Shown: piece after piece, positions 26,808-34,116 of the stretch
Layout: the number at the start of each line of letters is the position of its first letter
How positions within the stretch are numbered: position 1 is the first letter of the stretch
Assembly: GCF_015841355.1 (NCBI RefSeq)
Contig: NZ_CP064908.1
Location: 868,001 to 932,000, forward strand
Source of the DNA: Synechococcus sp. CBW1107
GTDB lineage: Bacteria; Cyanobacteriota; Cyanobacteriia; PCC-6307; Cyanobiaceae
DNA length: 64,000 bases
Direction: 5' to 3'
Translations under genes and position numbers: made by a program
The notes under the pieces: generated by a model
Seen by the model: the letters and a program-made list of their open reading frames with translations, nothing else
Told to the model about the DNA's origin: nothing
The model's database searches: none

Positions 26808-27191
26808 TCAGCCAGGCAGGAGCTGGATGGGGCACTCGGGGCCTGGGGCAGCAGCCAGACGACGATCGGCCGTGAGCAGTGGGCAGCCGAGGGCCTCGGC
26901 CAGCGACACATAGGTGGCGTCGCAGGCGCTGAGGTTGTGGCGCAACAGCCAGACCCTCGCCAGCAAGGGACGATGGCCACTGCGCCGGATGCCCATGGCC
27001 TGGAAGGCCGCAAGACAGTTCTCGACATCGCCCGCAGCCAGGGTGCCGGCCAGATTGAGGCGCCTGAGCACCGACACCACCTCCACATCCAGCAGATGGG
27101 GCGCGTGAATGACAGCCGTGGCCAGCACCCGCCGGGCCGGGCCCTCATGCACCAGCGCCGCCACCACGGCCGACGCATCAGCTACGATCAC
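26808..27191 (-). CDS. VapC-type PIN-domain ribonuclease toxin
   Basis: 127 residues. PIN-domain acidic residues in '[13 protein letters not shown]', '[13 protein letters not shown]', '[25 protein letters not shown]' are all present (D4/D5, E~37, D~90, D~108), so it may be active. VapC toxins cleave tRNA or rRNA. It overlaps its antitoxin gene by 4 bp. Confidence 0.85.
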   Translation of the reverse strand: MIVADASAVVAALVHEGPARRVLATAVIHAPHLLDVEVVSVLRRLNLAGTLAAGDVENCLAAFQAMGIRRSGHRPLLARVWLLRHNLSACDATYVSLAEALGCPLLTADRRLAAAPGPECPIQLLPG

Positions 27192-27409
27192 CGTTCCTGC
27201 CGCCCAGCCGCCAGGGCTTCGGTGATGGCCGAGGTGGGCACGGGCAGGTCGGGCAGAGCGTCGAGGAGGGAGGCGTTGTCGGCACGACGCGACGCCTCGA
27301 TCAGCTCCCGCACGGCAAAGACACTTACCGGCAGGCCCGCCAGGGCGGCAAGGCGCTCCAGGCGCTGCACGGCGTCGTCGGGAACATTGCGAAGGTAAAG
27401 GGTTCGCAT
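27188..27409 (-). CDS. VapB/FitA-like antitoxin
   Basis: 73 residues: '[36 protein letters not shown]' is a ribbon-helix-helix N-terminus of the FitA type, then a C-terminal toxin-binding tail. It lies before the PIN toxin with a 4-bp ATGA-type overlap. A palindromic region just upstream (27420-27468) is a likely operator. Confidence 0.8.
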   Translation of the reverse strand: MRTLYLRNVPDDAVQRLERLAALAGLPVSVFAVRELIEASRRADNASLLDALPDLPVPTSAITEALAAGRQER

Positions 27410-27419
27410 GGCGCCAATC

Positions 27420-27468
27420 GCTTGCTAGCCATAAGCAAGCCTAGAGCAAGCCGCTATCACGCTAGCAA
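27420..27468. promoter_or_regulatory. Nested inverted repeats upstream of the vapB-like gene
   Basis: GCTTGCT at 27420-27426 pairs with AGCAAGC at 27434-27440. TTGCTAGC at 27422-27429 also pairs with GCTAGCAA at 27461-27468. They lie 11-59 bp upstream of the antitoxin start, where ribbon-helix-helix antitoxins usually bind their own promoter. Role inferred from position. Confidence 0.5.
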
Positions 27469-27517
27469 TCATCTGACCTGGCCACAAATAGCGTTGGGAC
27501 ATGGCTCCACCGGCCCC

Positions 27518-27655
27518 CGGCCTGGAGCGGCTCTGCCGTCGGCCGGGAATCAATAGGAAGAAGGGCCCCTTCCACCTCCGGTGCCGCGCGACCAACTGCT
27601 GTGTCAGATCGACGCGCTGAGGCAGGAGTGCCAGGCCGCGATCAAGGACTTTCGA
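27518..27655 (+). pseudogene. Collapsed relic of a nucleotidyltransferase-HEPN pair (copy A)
   Basis: Bases 27518-27551 match 29708-29741 inside the nucleotidyltransferase gene with few differences. They join directly to bases (~27565-27650) that match ~30200-30286, the HEPN 3' end ('LRQIDALRQECQAAIK' can be read). So the whole middle of the pair is deleted. It is followed by vapC as in copy B, showing a duplicated module. Confidence 0.7.
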
Positions 27656-28082
27656 TCATCGCAAGATGTTCGGTACTGGCCTTGGGCACAAGATCCAAGC
27701 CGATGCGCTGATCAAAGCTCACGAATCGGCCGCCGTGCGTCACGGCAAGTGCCAGCAGATAACTGTCGGTGATCTGGCGGGGGCCCAGCAGTCGCTCCCA
27801 GCGGATCAGGCCGGGTTCCAACAGGCTGATCGTCTCGGGCCAGAATGCGTGGCTGGAATGGTTACACGCTTCCGCCAGGCGATCGGCCACCTGAGCGACA
27901 GGGCGATGATTGGGATAGGCAGGCTGCGACATGATCCGCACCACGCCGTTTTCAGTGATTGGGCAGGTGGCCCAGCCATGGCCGAGCTCTTGCTCCATCC
28001 AGCGTCGAGCGGCCCCGTGCATCACATGGCCACGGTCCAGAAGGGCGATGATCACGTTGATGTCAAGCAGGGCACGCATCAA
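27642..28082 (-). CDS. VapC-type PIN-domain toxin
   Basis: 146 residues. 'MMRALLDINVIIALLDRGHVMH', 'TENGVVRIM', 'RQITDSYLLALAVTHGGRFVSFDQRI' carry the PIN acidic residues. This is the PIN subtype with an 'SFD' final motif. It follows its antitoxin gene by 12 bp. A truncated second copy of its 3' part exists at ~30300-30380. Confidence 0.85.
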   Translation of the reverse strand: MMRALLDINVIIALLDRGHVMHGAARRWMEQELGHGWATCPITENGVVRIMSQPAYPNHRPVAQVADRLAEACNHSSHAFWPETISLLEPGLIRWERLLGPRQITDSYLLALAVTHGGRFVSFDQRIGLDLVPKASTEHLAMIESP

Positions 28083-28094
28083 GGAGTGCCAACA

Positions 28095-28340
28095 TCAGAG
28101 GCCATCCTGATCACGCAGCTGGTCGATCTGATCGTTGGTGACCAGTTTCGGACTGGCCTCCTGGAATGGGCGGAACCCCGCCACCACAGTGGATCCAGCC
28201 TCCGCCTTCTCCATCCCGCCTGACAAGGCGGATCGCAAGAGCTGGGAGACGACCTTGCCGGCTGAGAGCCCTTGCCTCCGGGCCAACTCTTTGGCCGCGG
28301 CCAGCACGTCGTCCTCGATATCCAGCGTGGTGCGCATCAA
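28095..28340 (-). CDS. VapB-type antitoxin
   Basis: 81 residues. 'MMRTTLDIEDDVLAAAKELARRQGLSAGKVVSQLLRSAL' is the VapB/DUF2191 DNA-binding N-terminus. The C-terminus 'FRPFQEASPKLVTNDQIDQLRDQ' should wrap the toxin. It lies directly upstream of the PIN toxin gene. A second, damaged copy of its middle part is at ~30382-30490. Confidence 0.85.
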   Translation of the reverse strand: MMRTTLDIEDDVLAAAKELARRQGLSAGKVVSQLLRSALSGGMEKAEAGSTVVAGFRPFQEASPKLVTNDQIDQLRDQDGL

Positions 28341-28380
28341 CGCACCATAGCATCAGCGCATCGATTGGCTCGTGTCCAGG

Positions 28381-28725
28381 TCAGGGGAGCACCTGAGCCG
28401 CAAGCCGCTGCAGGCGTTGATCCCCCGTGAGCAAGTCGGCGGCTTCCCGCCGTGCCAGGGCCAGGGCTTCCACCTGCAGATGGCGATCAGGCTCGATCTG
28501 GTCCACCAGATCGCGGGCATCGGTGAGCAGCAACTGCGGATCCAGCCCAGCCAGGCTGCCGGCGCGCTGAAGCCTCCTGAGGGCGTTGGCCACCTCGGTG
28601 AGCATCAGCTCCGGCGCCAGCACCAGGGGCGCTTCCTGCAGGCGCCGAGCCCAGGCGGCGCCCATCGGGTCATGGGTGATCACCCGCAGCACCGCTGAGG
28701 CATCCAGCACACAGGTGGCCGCCAT
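28381..28725 (-). CDS. VapC-like PIN protein with internal deletion
   Basis: 114 residues. 'CVLDASAVLRVI', 'APELMLTEVANALRRLQRAG' are normal. But 'HLQVEALALARREAADLLTGDQRL' jumps from the 'EALALA' helix straight to the last strand. The ~20 residues that in relatives hold the 'YDALYLALA' helix with a catalytic Asp are missing. The frame is kept. The protein is probably inactive. It overlaps its antitoxin gene by 1 bp (TGATG). Confidence 0.7.
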   Translation of the reverse strand: MAATCVLDASAVLRVITHDPMGAAWARRLQEAPLVLAPELMLTEVANALRRLQRAGSLAGLDPQLLLTDARDLVDQIEPDRHLQVEALALARREAADLLTGDQRLQRLAAQVLP

Positions 28726-28970
28726 CAGCGGACGCGATCGGCACGGATCAGATCTTCCGGCGCCTCGGGCCAGTGCAGGGCCGGGCGCTGCTGCCAGCGT
28801 TGTTCGATTCGCTCCAGGGCCTGCTGGCGGCGCTGCCGCGGGTCGCCACCGGCCAGCACCTCCAGATCCGCCAGGGCTTGCTGGCTGAGACTGCGCTTAT
28901 GCAGGCGGGCTCGGCGCTGCAACAGGAGGTGCAAGGGCTCCGGCAGGTCGCGAATCTGCAGGGAGGGCAT
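28725..28970 (-). CDS. FitA-like antitoxin
   Basis: 81 residues: 'MPSLQIRDLPEPLHLLLQRRARLHKRSLSQQALADLE' is a FitA-type ribbon-helix-helix, followed by a charged tail ending 'APEDLIRADR', a motif common in antitoxins of this group. The partner is the PIN gene immediately downstream (TGATG junction). Confidence 0.8.
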   Translation of the reverse strand: MPSLQIRDLPEPLHLLLQRRARLHKRSLSQQALADLEVLAGGDPRQRRQQALERIEQRWQQRPALHWPEAPEDLIRADRVR

Positions 28971-28991
28971 GGAGCCTGGCGCAGCGAATGA

Positions 28992-29270
28992 TCAAAAACT
29001 ACCTCTTGGTACATGCAGATTGCATGCACCATGAAGGCCTGTGCTGCCGCCACTCAGGCGCAATGGGGGGCCGATCAGGCTTCCATCAGCCGGCCCACCT
29101 CGGTCTCGGAAGCTGGGCTGAAGGCCGAGTCGAGGCCAGCGGGTTCGAGCTCTGAATGGGCGGCGGCCAGGGTTGGTTTCACACCAGGGGAGCACATCCC
29201 CCAGCAGCCGGCCGTTCTCGAACAGCAGCGCCGACACCTGCACGTTGGTGTCAAGAACAACGCGGATCAC
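28992..29270 (-). pseudogene. PIN-domain toxin N-terminal fragment, chimeric or frameshifted
   Basis: Starts normally: 'MIRVVLDTNVQVSALLFENGRLLGDVLPW', the first ~30 residues of a PIN family that pairs with AbrB antitoxins. After that the frame reads nonsense-like Arg/Gly-rich sequence. Another frame over the same bases gives 'ELEPAGLDSAFSPASETEVG' with a stop, more protein-like. The rest of the PIN domain is missing. Probably a broken toxin joined to other DNA. It overlaps the AbrB gene by 4 bp. Confidence 0.6.
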
Positions 29271-29521
29271 TCCTGGCGAGCCCAGGCCACGGCGTCTGCC
29301 ACAGCTGATTCCGTGATCCCCAACTCCGCCAGGCGCCTCCGCACCATAGCGGCAGCCTCAGGGTGCACGGGTGTGAGCACGATGCGACCGTTCTCGCAGG
29401 CGACGTCGTAGTCGTCGGCAACACCGACAGCCTCCACCACAGCCTTGGGCAAGGTCAGCTGGTTCTTGCTGGTGCGCTTAGCCAGGACCAAGGCAGCAAC
29501 CGGGCCATCCCCCGGAAACAA
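29267..29521 (-). CDS. AbrB/SpoVT-like (MazE-type) antitoxin
   Basis: 84 residues. The swapped-hairpin motif 'RTSKNQLTLPKAVVEAVGVADDYDVACENGRIVLTPV' is intact. The C-terminal 'ELGITESAVADAVAWARQE' is the toxin-contact tail. Its toxin partner downstream is broken, so this is an orphan antitoxin now. Confidence 0.8.
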   Translation of the reverse strand: MFPGDGPVAALVLAKRTSKNQLTLPKAVVEAVGVADDYDVACENGRIVLTPVHPEAAAMVRRRLAELGITESAVADAVAWARQE

Positions 29522-29603
29522 GGATTCCTTACTTAAGGCAGGGCTGGATCAGTCCGCCAGGCCCGAGCTGTGGATGTGGCTCCGCCACAGCTGACGTTGA
29601 ATC

Positions 29604-30011
29604 ATGGCTGGAGTGAGCGCGACGGCACCGTTGCCCTGGCAGGCAGCCAAGCCCCTGGATCTCTCGGTGGAGCTGGGTCCCGGGCTGGAGCCGGCCCGGT
29701 TGCAGGCCGGCCTGGAGAGGCTCTGCCGTGAGCCGGGAATCCGGGCGCTGGTGGCCTTCGGTTCGCGCGGGCGTGGTGAGGCGCGAGCGGATTCGGATCT
29801 GGATCTGGCCGTGATCTGTGCGGAAGCCAGCCTTACCCCGGAGCAGAAGCGTGTCTGCTGGCGGCGATGCCGGGACGCCCTCGGACTGCTGGGCCAGAAT
29901 GTGGATCTGGTGGTGGTGGGCGCGGCGGATGCCGCTCATCTGGCGGGATCGCGCTGGCATGTGATGGGCGATGTGGCCCGCGAGGGGAAGGTGCTGTATG
30001 CCGCCGGCTGA
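29604..30011 (+). CDS. Minimal nucleotidyltransferase (MNT-type, toxin-antitoxin)
   Basis: 135 residues. The catalytic motif 'ALVAFGSRGRGEARADSDLDLAVI' has GSxxxG and the SDxDL metal-binding Asp pair. The third Asp is in 'GQNVDLVVV'. The C-terminus 'ARWxxxGDVAREGKVLY'-like end ('SRWHVMGDVAREGKVLYAAG') is complete. MNT proteins adenylylate HEPN partners. It overlaps the start of the following damaged HEPN gene by 14 bp. Confidence 0.8.
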   Translation: MAGVSATAPLPWQAAKPLDLSVELGPGLEPARLQAGLERLCREPGIRALVAFGSRGRGEARADSDLDLAVICAEASLTPEQKRVCWRRCRDALGLLGQNVDLVVVGAADAAHLAGSRWHVMGDVAREGKVLYAAG

Positions 30012-30298
30012 AGACGCCGCACTGCTGCTGGCGATCGTGCAGCGCCATCTCAGGGCGCTGGAACTCAGCCTGGATCGTGCTGGCTGATGCCCGTCCGCCG
30101 CAGCGGCTTGATCTGACGGAACTCCCCGCCATGGCTGGCCTTTCACTGGATCCGGCGCTGCTGGACCTGCAGACCTTCGCGGTGGAAGCCCGTTACGCAG
30201 AAGGGCCCTTTCCACTGCCGGCGCCGCGGGAGTACCTTCTGCGTCAGATCGACGCCCTGAGACAGGAGTGCCAGGCCGCGATCAAGGCCGCCGAGTGA
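29998..30298 (+). pseudogene. HEPN-domain partner of the nucleotidyltransferase, disrupted
   Basis: ATG at 29998 gives 'MPPAEDAALLLAIVQRHLRAL' and stops at 30085-30087 after 29 residues. A second frame from ~30090 to 30298 reads 'LSLDPALLDLQTFAVEARYAEG' and on to 'LLRQIDALRQECQAAIKAAE', the C-terminal part of HEPN proteins. The central helices with the R-x4-6-H ribonuclease motif are absent. So the gene has an internal deletion plus frame break. A relic of the same 3' part exists at 27565-27650. Confidence 0.7.
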
Positions 30299-30299
30299 G

Positions 30300-30495
30300 C
30301 TCTGTGCTGGCCCTGGGCGGTCAAGATCCAGGCTGATGCACTGATCAAAGCTCACGAATCGGCGGCCGTGCGCAAGGGCCAGCGCCACCACAGTGGAGCC
30401 AGCCTCCGTCGTCTCCATCCAACCTGACAACGGCTGATCGCAAGAGCCGGGGGACAACCTTCCCGGCCGAGAGCCCTGGCCTTCGGGCAGAAGAC
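30300..30495 (-). pseudogene. Fused relic of vapB and vapC (copy B)
   Basis: Bases ~30382-30490 match the middle of the vapB gene at 28178-28290. Bases ~30305-30380 match the 3' part of vapC at ~27670-27755. The two are joined by a deletion of roughly 420 bp, making a frame that reads 'TEAGSTVVA' (VapB) directly followed by 'LALAHGRRFVSFDQ' (VapC). It follows the HEPN relic in the same order as in copy A. Confidence 0.7.
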
Positions 30496-30508
30496 ACTCT
30501 TCGCGTCC

Positions 30509-30575
30509 TTATCCATAGCCCAACTGGGCTTCCATATCCATTAATCGCTCAAGGATGCCCAGCGGCGTCCCAGCA
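30509..30575 (-). pseudogene. C-terminal fragment of an unknown protein cut by the IS element
   Basis: Right up to the IS left end the minus strand reads 'AGTPLGILERLMDMEAQLGYG' and a TAA at 30509-30511. The composition is protein-like. The rest of the gene would have lain where the IS now starts, and it does not continue on the other side. Origin unknown. Confidence 0.35.
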
Positions 30576-30594
30576 AGTGGTGTAACTCAGGAGG
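30576..30594 (+). repeat. IS left terminal inverted repeat
   Basis: AGTGGTGTAACTCAGGAGG, an exact inverted match to the right end at 32127-32145. Confidence 0.85.
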
Positions 30595-30710
30595 ATCAGC
30601 CCCGGCGTAGCCGGGGCTGACGGCTCACCTCCCTCAGATTTCAGCTGTGGCAATGGGTGGGCCGGTCTGTGACCCTGTTCGGAGAACTACCACCAAACCG
30701 AACACAGACC

Positions 30711-31967
30711 ATGACCCTCACCCATAGTGGCGCCTCCGAGCTGAGCCAGCTCATGGAGGGCACCACCGCTGGCGCCCTGATCCCAGAGATCGTGCGCCGG
30801 GGTTTCCAGGACCTGCTGGAAGCCGAGGTTTCTGCCCTCACGGGCGCTCAACTCCATGAGCGCTGCCCCGATCAGCGCTCCACCCATCGCAACGGCTACC
30901 GGGAGCGGCTGCTCACCACCCAGGTGGGCGACCTCAGCCTGGCCATTCCCAGGTTGCGGCAGGGCAGCTTCTTTCCCAGCTGGCTGGAGCCACGCCGCCG
31001 GGTGGACAAGGCGCTCTACGCCGTGGTGATGGAGGCCTACACCGGCGGGATCTCCACCCGCAAGGTCGACGCCCTGGTGGAGGCGCTGGGCGGGGCCAGC
31101 GGCATCTCCAAATCGGAGGTGAGCCGCATCTGCCAGGGGCTCGATGAGCAGGTGAAAGCCTTTCTGGGCCGGCCGCTTGACCATGCCCGCTTTCCCTACG
31201 TCTACCTCGACGCCACCTACCTCCACGGCCGCCTGGGCCGAAATATGCAGGTGGTGTCGCGGGCGGTGGTGGTGGCGATCGGCATCAATGCCCTCGGCTA
31301 CCGCGAAGTTCTCGGCATTGCCGTGGGCGACAGCGAGGCGGAGGGCTTCTGGCGTCAGTTCCTGGGCTCACTCAAGGAGCGTGGCCTCGACGGCACCCGC
31401 CTGGTGATCTCGGATGCCCACCTGGGCCTGACGGCAGCGATCAAGCGGATGTTCCAGGGCAGTAGCTGGCAGAGGTGCCGGGTGCACTTCCTGCGCAACC
31501 TGCTGAGCCATGTGCCCAAGGCCGGCCAGGACATGGTGGCCGCTGCCATGAAAGCGGTGTTCGTGATCCAGGCTCCAGATCAGGTGCGCGCCCACTGGCA
31601 GCGGGTCACCGAGATGCTGCGCAAGCAGTTCCCCGGCGCCGTGCCCGTGATGGAAGCCGCCCGGGACGACGTGCTGGCCTTCCTGCACTTCCCCCAGGAG
31701 CACTGGCGCAAGGTCTGGAGCACCAACCCGCTCGAGCGCCTCAACAAGGAGATCAAACGCCGCACCAACGTGGTCGGCATCTTCCCCAATGATCCAGCGA
31801 TCGTGCGCCTGGTGGGCAGCCAGCTGCTGGAGCAGCAGGAGGAATGGCAGCTGGAGCGTCGCCGCTTCTTCTCTGAGGCCACCATGGCCAAGATCCCAGA
31901 GCCAGAAGAGCCCTTGGAGCTCACCGATGCAGATCCGAACGCCCAGCCGGCTGCAACCATCAGCTGA
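30711..31967 (+). CDS. IS256-family transposase (Mutator type)
   Basis: 418 residues from ATG 30711. 'TAGALIPEIVRRGFQDLLEAEVSALTGA', 'RSTHRNGYRERLLTTQVGDLSLAIPRLRQGSFFP' and 'VYLDATYLHGR' (first DDE Asp), 'LVISDAHLGLTAAIKRMF' (second Asp), 'WQRCRVHFLRNLL' and 'STNPLERLNKEIKRRTNVVGIFPN' (Glu region) are all classic IS256 motifs. Full length, so probably active. Confidence 0.95.
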   Translation: MTLTHSGASELSQLMEGTTAGALIPEIVRRGFQDLLEAEVSALTGAQLHERCPDQRSTHRNGYRERLLTTQVGDLSLAIPRLRQGSFFPSWLEPRRRVDKALYAVVMEAYTGGISTRKVDALVEALGGASGISKSEVSRICQGLDEQVKAFLGRPLDHARFPYVYLDATYLHGRLGRNMQVVSRAVVVAIGINALGYREVLGIAVGDSEAEGFWRQFLGSLKERGLDGTRLVISDAHLGLTAAIKRMFQGSSWQRCRVHFLRNLLSHVPKAGQDMVAAAMKAVFVIQAPDQVRAHWQRVTEMLRKQFPGAVPVMEAARDDVLAFLHFPQEHWRKVWSTNPLERLNKEIKRRTNVVGIFPNDPAIVRLVGSQLLEQQEEWQLERRRFFSEATMAKIPEPEEPLELTDADPNAQPAATIS

Positions 31968-32006
31968 AGCGCACCAGCTTCTACCTCGATCTACACAGAA
32001 CACATC

Positions 32007-32033
32007 GATCGCTGAGTTGCCAATTCAGCGATC
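32007..32033. terminator. Hairpin downstream of the transposase
   Basis: GATCGCTGA (32007-32015) and TCAGCGATC (32025-32033) form a 9-bp stem with a 9-nt loop, 40 bp after the transposase stop. There is no long T run, so it is a hairpin of possible termination or transposition role rather than a clear intrinsic terminator. Confidence 0.4.
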
Positions 32034-32126
32034 AGGGTTCATAATGGATCAATGGAGCTGCGCAATCAGCTTCCAAGCAGTCATCCCCTGACTGCTCCTG
32101 TTCACCCTCCGGAGAGGGTCACAGGA

Positions 32127-32145
32127 CCTCCTGAGTTACACCACT
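32127..32145 (-). repeat. IS right terminal inverted repeat
   Basis: CCTCCTGAGTTACACCACT, exact reverse complement of the left terminal repeat. On the minus strand it contributes the GTGGTGTAA that ends the truncated reverse-transcriptase reading frame. Confidence 0.85.
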
Positions 32146-33690
32146 CGGAGGGGCGCTACCGTAGCAGGTGGTGCTGCAGCGGCCAAATCATAAAAACTGA
32201 CACCAGCACTCTTGAGAAAGCTGAAGCGAGGATCGCTATTAACGTGGTCGGCGCCATGAACCGATGGAAGCCACCCTTTGATATTCGCTTCATAAGCTAG
32301 TAGCCAGTTCTCGTCGTAGAGCGCTTCAGCAGTCATATAGCTGCTCCAAAGGGTAGAAACTATGCCTCCTGGTATGAGGCCTATGTCGTTTGCATGCAGT
32401 GTGAGAAGTGCAACAAACGAGTTGTCGCACTCAACAAGTGCCGTTGCTGAGGCGGAATCGATTTGGATTCTCAATGCGAGACAGGCCCAGAGCGACCATG
32501 CCACTTCGCTGGTGTGATCAAGGCGTGCGTGTTCCGTGATGATCGTGCAGAGTGCCTGCTCTAGGGCTGCATGGGGGCAGGGTTCACCATCATTCACGCG
32601 GCGAATGAGTGTCTGAAGTACATACGGAAGGCAGGCTGGCTCCGGAACTGCGCAGTTGAGGAGCAGAGTGCAAAAGATGTTCCAGTTGCTGGGATCGATT
32701 TTGATACCACTCACACGGGCAACTGCATACTGCAAGACTGGTTGGCTTGAATGAATATCCGCCAAGTAAAAAGCAAGAGTAAAATAGTCAATGAGTTCGG
32801 TTAGCTGGGATCTTGCCTTTGCAGAGTCGAGCGGATGTCGTCTCAATTGAGCCACCCAGGTCGAATCAAGAGGCGCCGGTAAATCAATTACCTTTGTCTT
32901 CCTTGGATTTAGGGCTAATTCATACTTTGCCAAGATGCTCTCTAGTCGATGAAACGCCTCATCGGCTTCCGTCCTACTTCTAAAGCCAAGTTCATAATCG
33001 TCAATATAGCGATGACCTCGCAGGCCTGGAATGGCATTTATCAATTCCTTGTCACAGGCCTGCATCAGTATTTCAGCAAGAACTAGAGATGTGTCAGGCC
33101 CAATTGGTATTCCGACTGTCTGTCCGTCTTGCGCGGATCGCACAAGCAGATCTAACCGGTTTCCCAATAGCGTGTTGTCTCTCACTCGCTTAGCAACCGC
33201 CTTAGTGTGCAGTGCCCAAGGAAGAGAATGGGTGTAGATTGAATGATAGAAACGACTAATATCTGTCTTTAGAATAAATCTGTTGTTGCGCCTTGACTCG
33301 ACTGCGTCTAGCGCACGATGGCTTTGGGGCTTAGACGCTTGTATAGCCCCTTCCCGAGGATGCGTATACTGGATTTGTTGACGACATAATAGTACCACCA
33401 ACAGCCGGAATTAAGTCGGTCCAGTTAGATACTATCTCAAGTGCCAGTGCATGTTGACTGACTGGATTTGGAACATCTAGGGCGCGGCGAAGAAGACCAC
33501 CACGGGCCAAAGAGTAACGTGCCGGCTTTGTCGTCTCTAGTCGACCATTACGCTGGCTAGAGTCAAGCTGAAAACCTGAAGGCAGAGTGGCACCTGGTGC
33601 GGTACAGGTGCTAGCAAGCGTTTCAGTTGTGAACGGGTTCGGGAGTTCTCTGGGAAAGTAACCCCTCGCGAGAATGTCTTTCAGAATCAC
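32136..33690 (-). pseudogene. Defence-type (UG/Abi-like) reverse transcriptase, one frameshift, 3' end cut by IS
   Basis: N-terminal part (GTG 33690 onward) reads 'ILARGYFPRELPNPFTTETLA' and 'YSLARGGLLRRALDVPNPVSQ'. The second part in another frame has palm motifs: A 'FILKTDISRFYHSIYTH', B 'GQTVGIPIGPDTSLVLAEIL', catalytic 'HRYIDDYELGF', D 'YELALNPRKTKVIDLP'. The two join if one C is removed from CCCC at 33347-33350 (plus strand), giving 'ASSGRAIQASKPQSHRA' and a protein of about 517 residues. The C-terminus ends '...PLRVV', the last codons coming from the IS terminal repeat. It resembles reverse transcriptases of anti-phage (DRT/UG) systems. Subclass not determined. Fifth cassette of the integron. 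Confidence 0.8.
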
Positions 33691-33714
33691 AATGCCACCA
33701 AGGTAAAAGAGTCA

Positions 33715-33804
33715 GTCCAACGCTTGCCATCACCTGGCCGCAAAGAGTGATGCGTACAGCTGATCACTTTGCGGTGGCGGCTCAGGTGAATGGCGGTGTT
33801 AGAC
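33715..33804 (-). repeat. attC site of cassette 4 (HigBA)
   Basis: Plus-strand ends GTCCAAC (33715-33721) and GTTAGAC (33798-33804). Between them the arms GCCATCACCTGGCCGC and (complement) GCCATTCACCTGAGCCGC fold with extrahelical bases, and 'CAAAGAGTGATG'/'GATCACTTTG' extend the stem. 90 nt long. The HigA stop TAA lies in the R'' core. Confidence 0.8.
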
Positions 33805-34107
33805 AGTTGCCTTCGCCTCATCTGCAGGACTTGCATGCAACTGAAGACCTAGCGCAGAGATAACCTTTAAGATCGTACCGAACTCTGGATTTCCACCAGC
33901 TGACAAAGCCTTGTAGAGGCTCTCACGACCAAGGCCAGCGTCACGGGCGATCTGTGTCATTCCTTTGGCACGAGCAATATCACCCAACGCGGCAGCGATG
34001 ACCTTGGGGTCGCCATCTTCGAGTGCTGCTTCAAGATAGGCAGCCTGGTCTTCGCTGCTTACAAGATGGTCTGCAGGATCCCAGCGAGTAGTAAACGTCT
34101 TAGTCAT
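33799..34107 (-). CDS. HigA-like antitoxin (addiction module antidote)
   Basis: 102 residues. 'YLEAALEDGDPKVIAAALGDIARAKGMTQIARDAGLGRESLYKALSAGGNPEFGTILKVISALGLQL' is the standard HTH antidote protein of RelE/HigB-type modules. The stop codon is supplied by the attC core. It follows the toxin gene by 9 bp, the toxin-first order of hig-like loci. Cassette 4. Confidence 0.88.
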   Translation of the reverse strand: MTKTFTTRWDPADHLVSSEDQAAYLEAALEDGDPKVIAAALGDIARAKGMTQIARDAGLGRESLYKALSAGGNPEFGTILKVISALGLQLHASPADEAKATV

Positions 34108-34116
34108 GAGTCTCTC

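Larger units (their letters stand above)
30576..32145 (+). mobile_element. IS256-family insertion sequence
   Basis: About 1.57 kb bounded by 19-bp perfect terminal inverted repeats (30576-30594 and 32127-32145) around one transposase gene. No matching 8-9 bp target duplication is present outside the repeats (TCCCAGCA left, CGGAGGGG right). That suggests a rearrangement or adjacent deletion after insertion. The right end supplies the present stop codon of the reverse-transcriptase gene of the integron. Confidence 0.85.

Noticed and set aside
30711-31967. Transposase as part of the integron
   Set aside because: It is within its own terminal repeats and on the opposite strand, with no attC, so it is a later insertion.
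32136-33690. Retron or group II intron reverse transcriptase
   Set aside because: No maturase domain and no msr/msd-like structure was noticed upstream, and the N-terminal 'YFPRELP..FTT' fits UG/Abi-type RTs better. Not settled without profiles.
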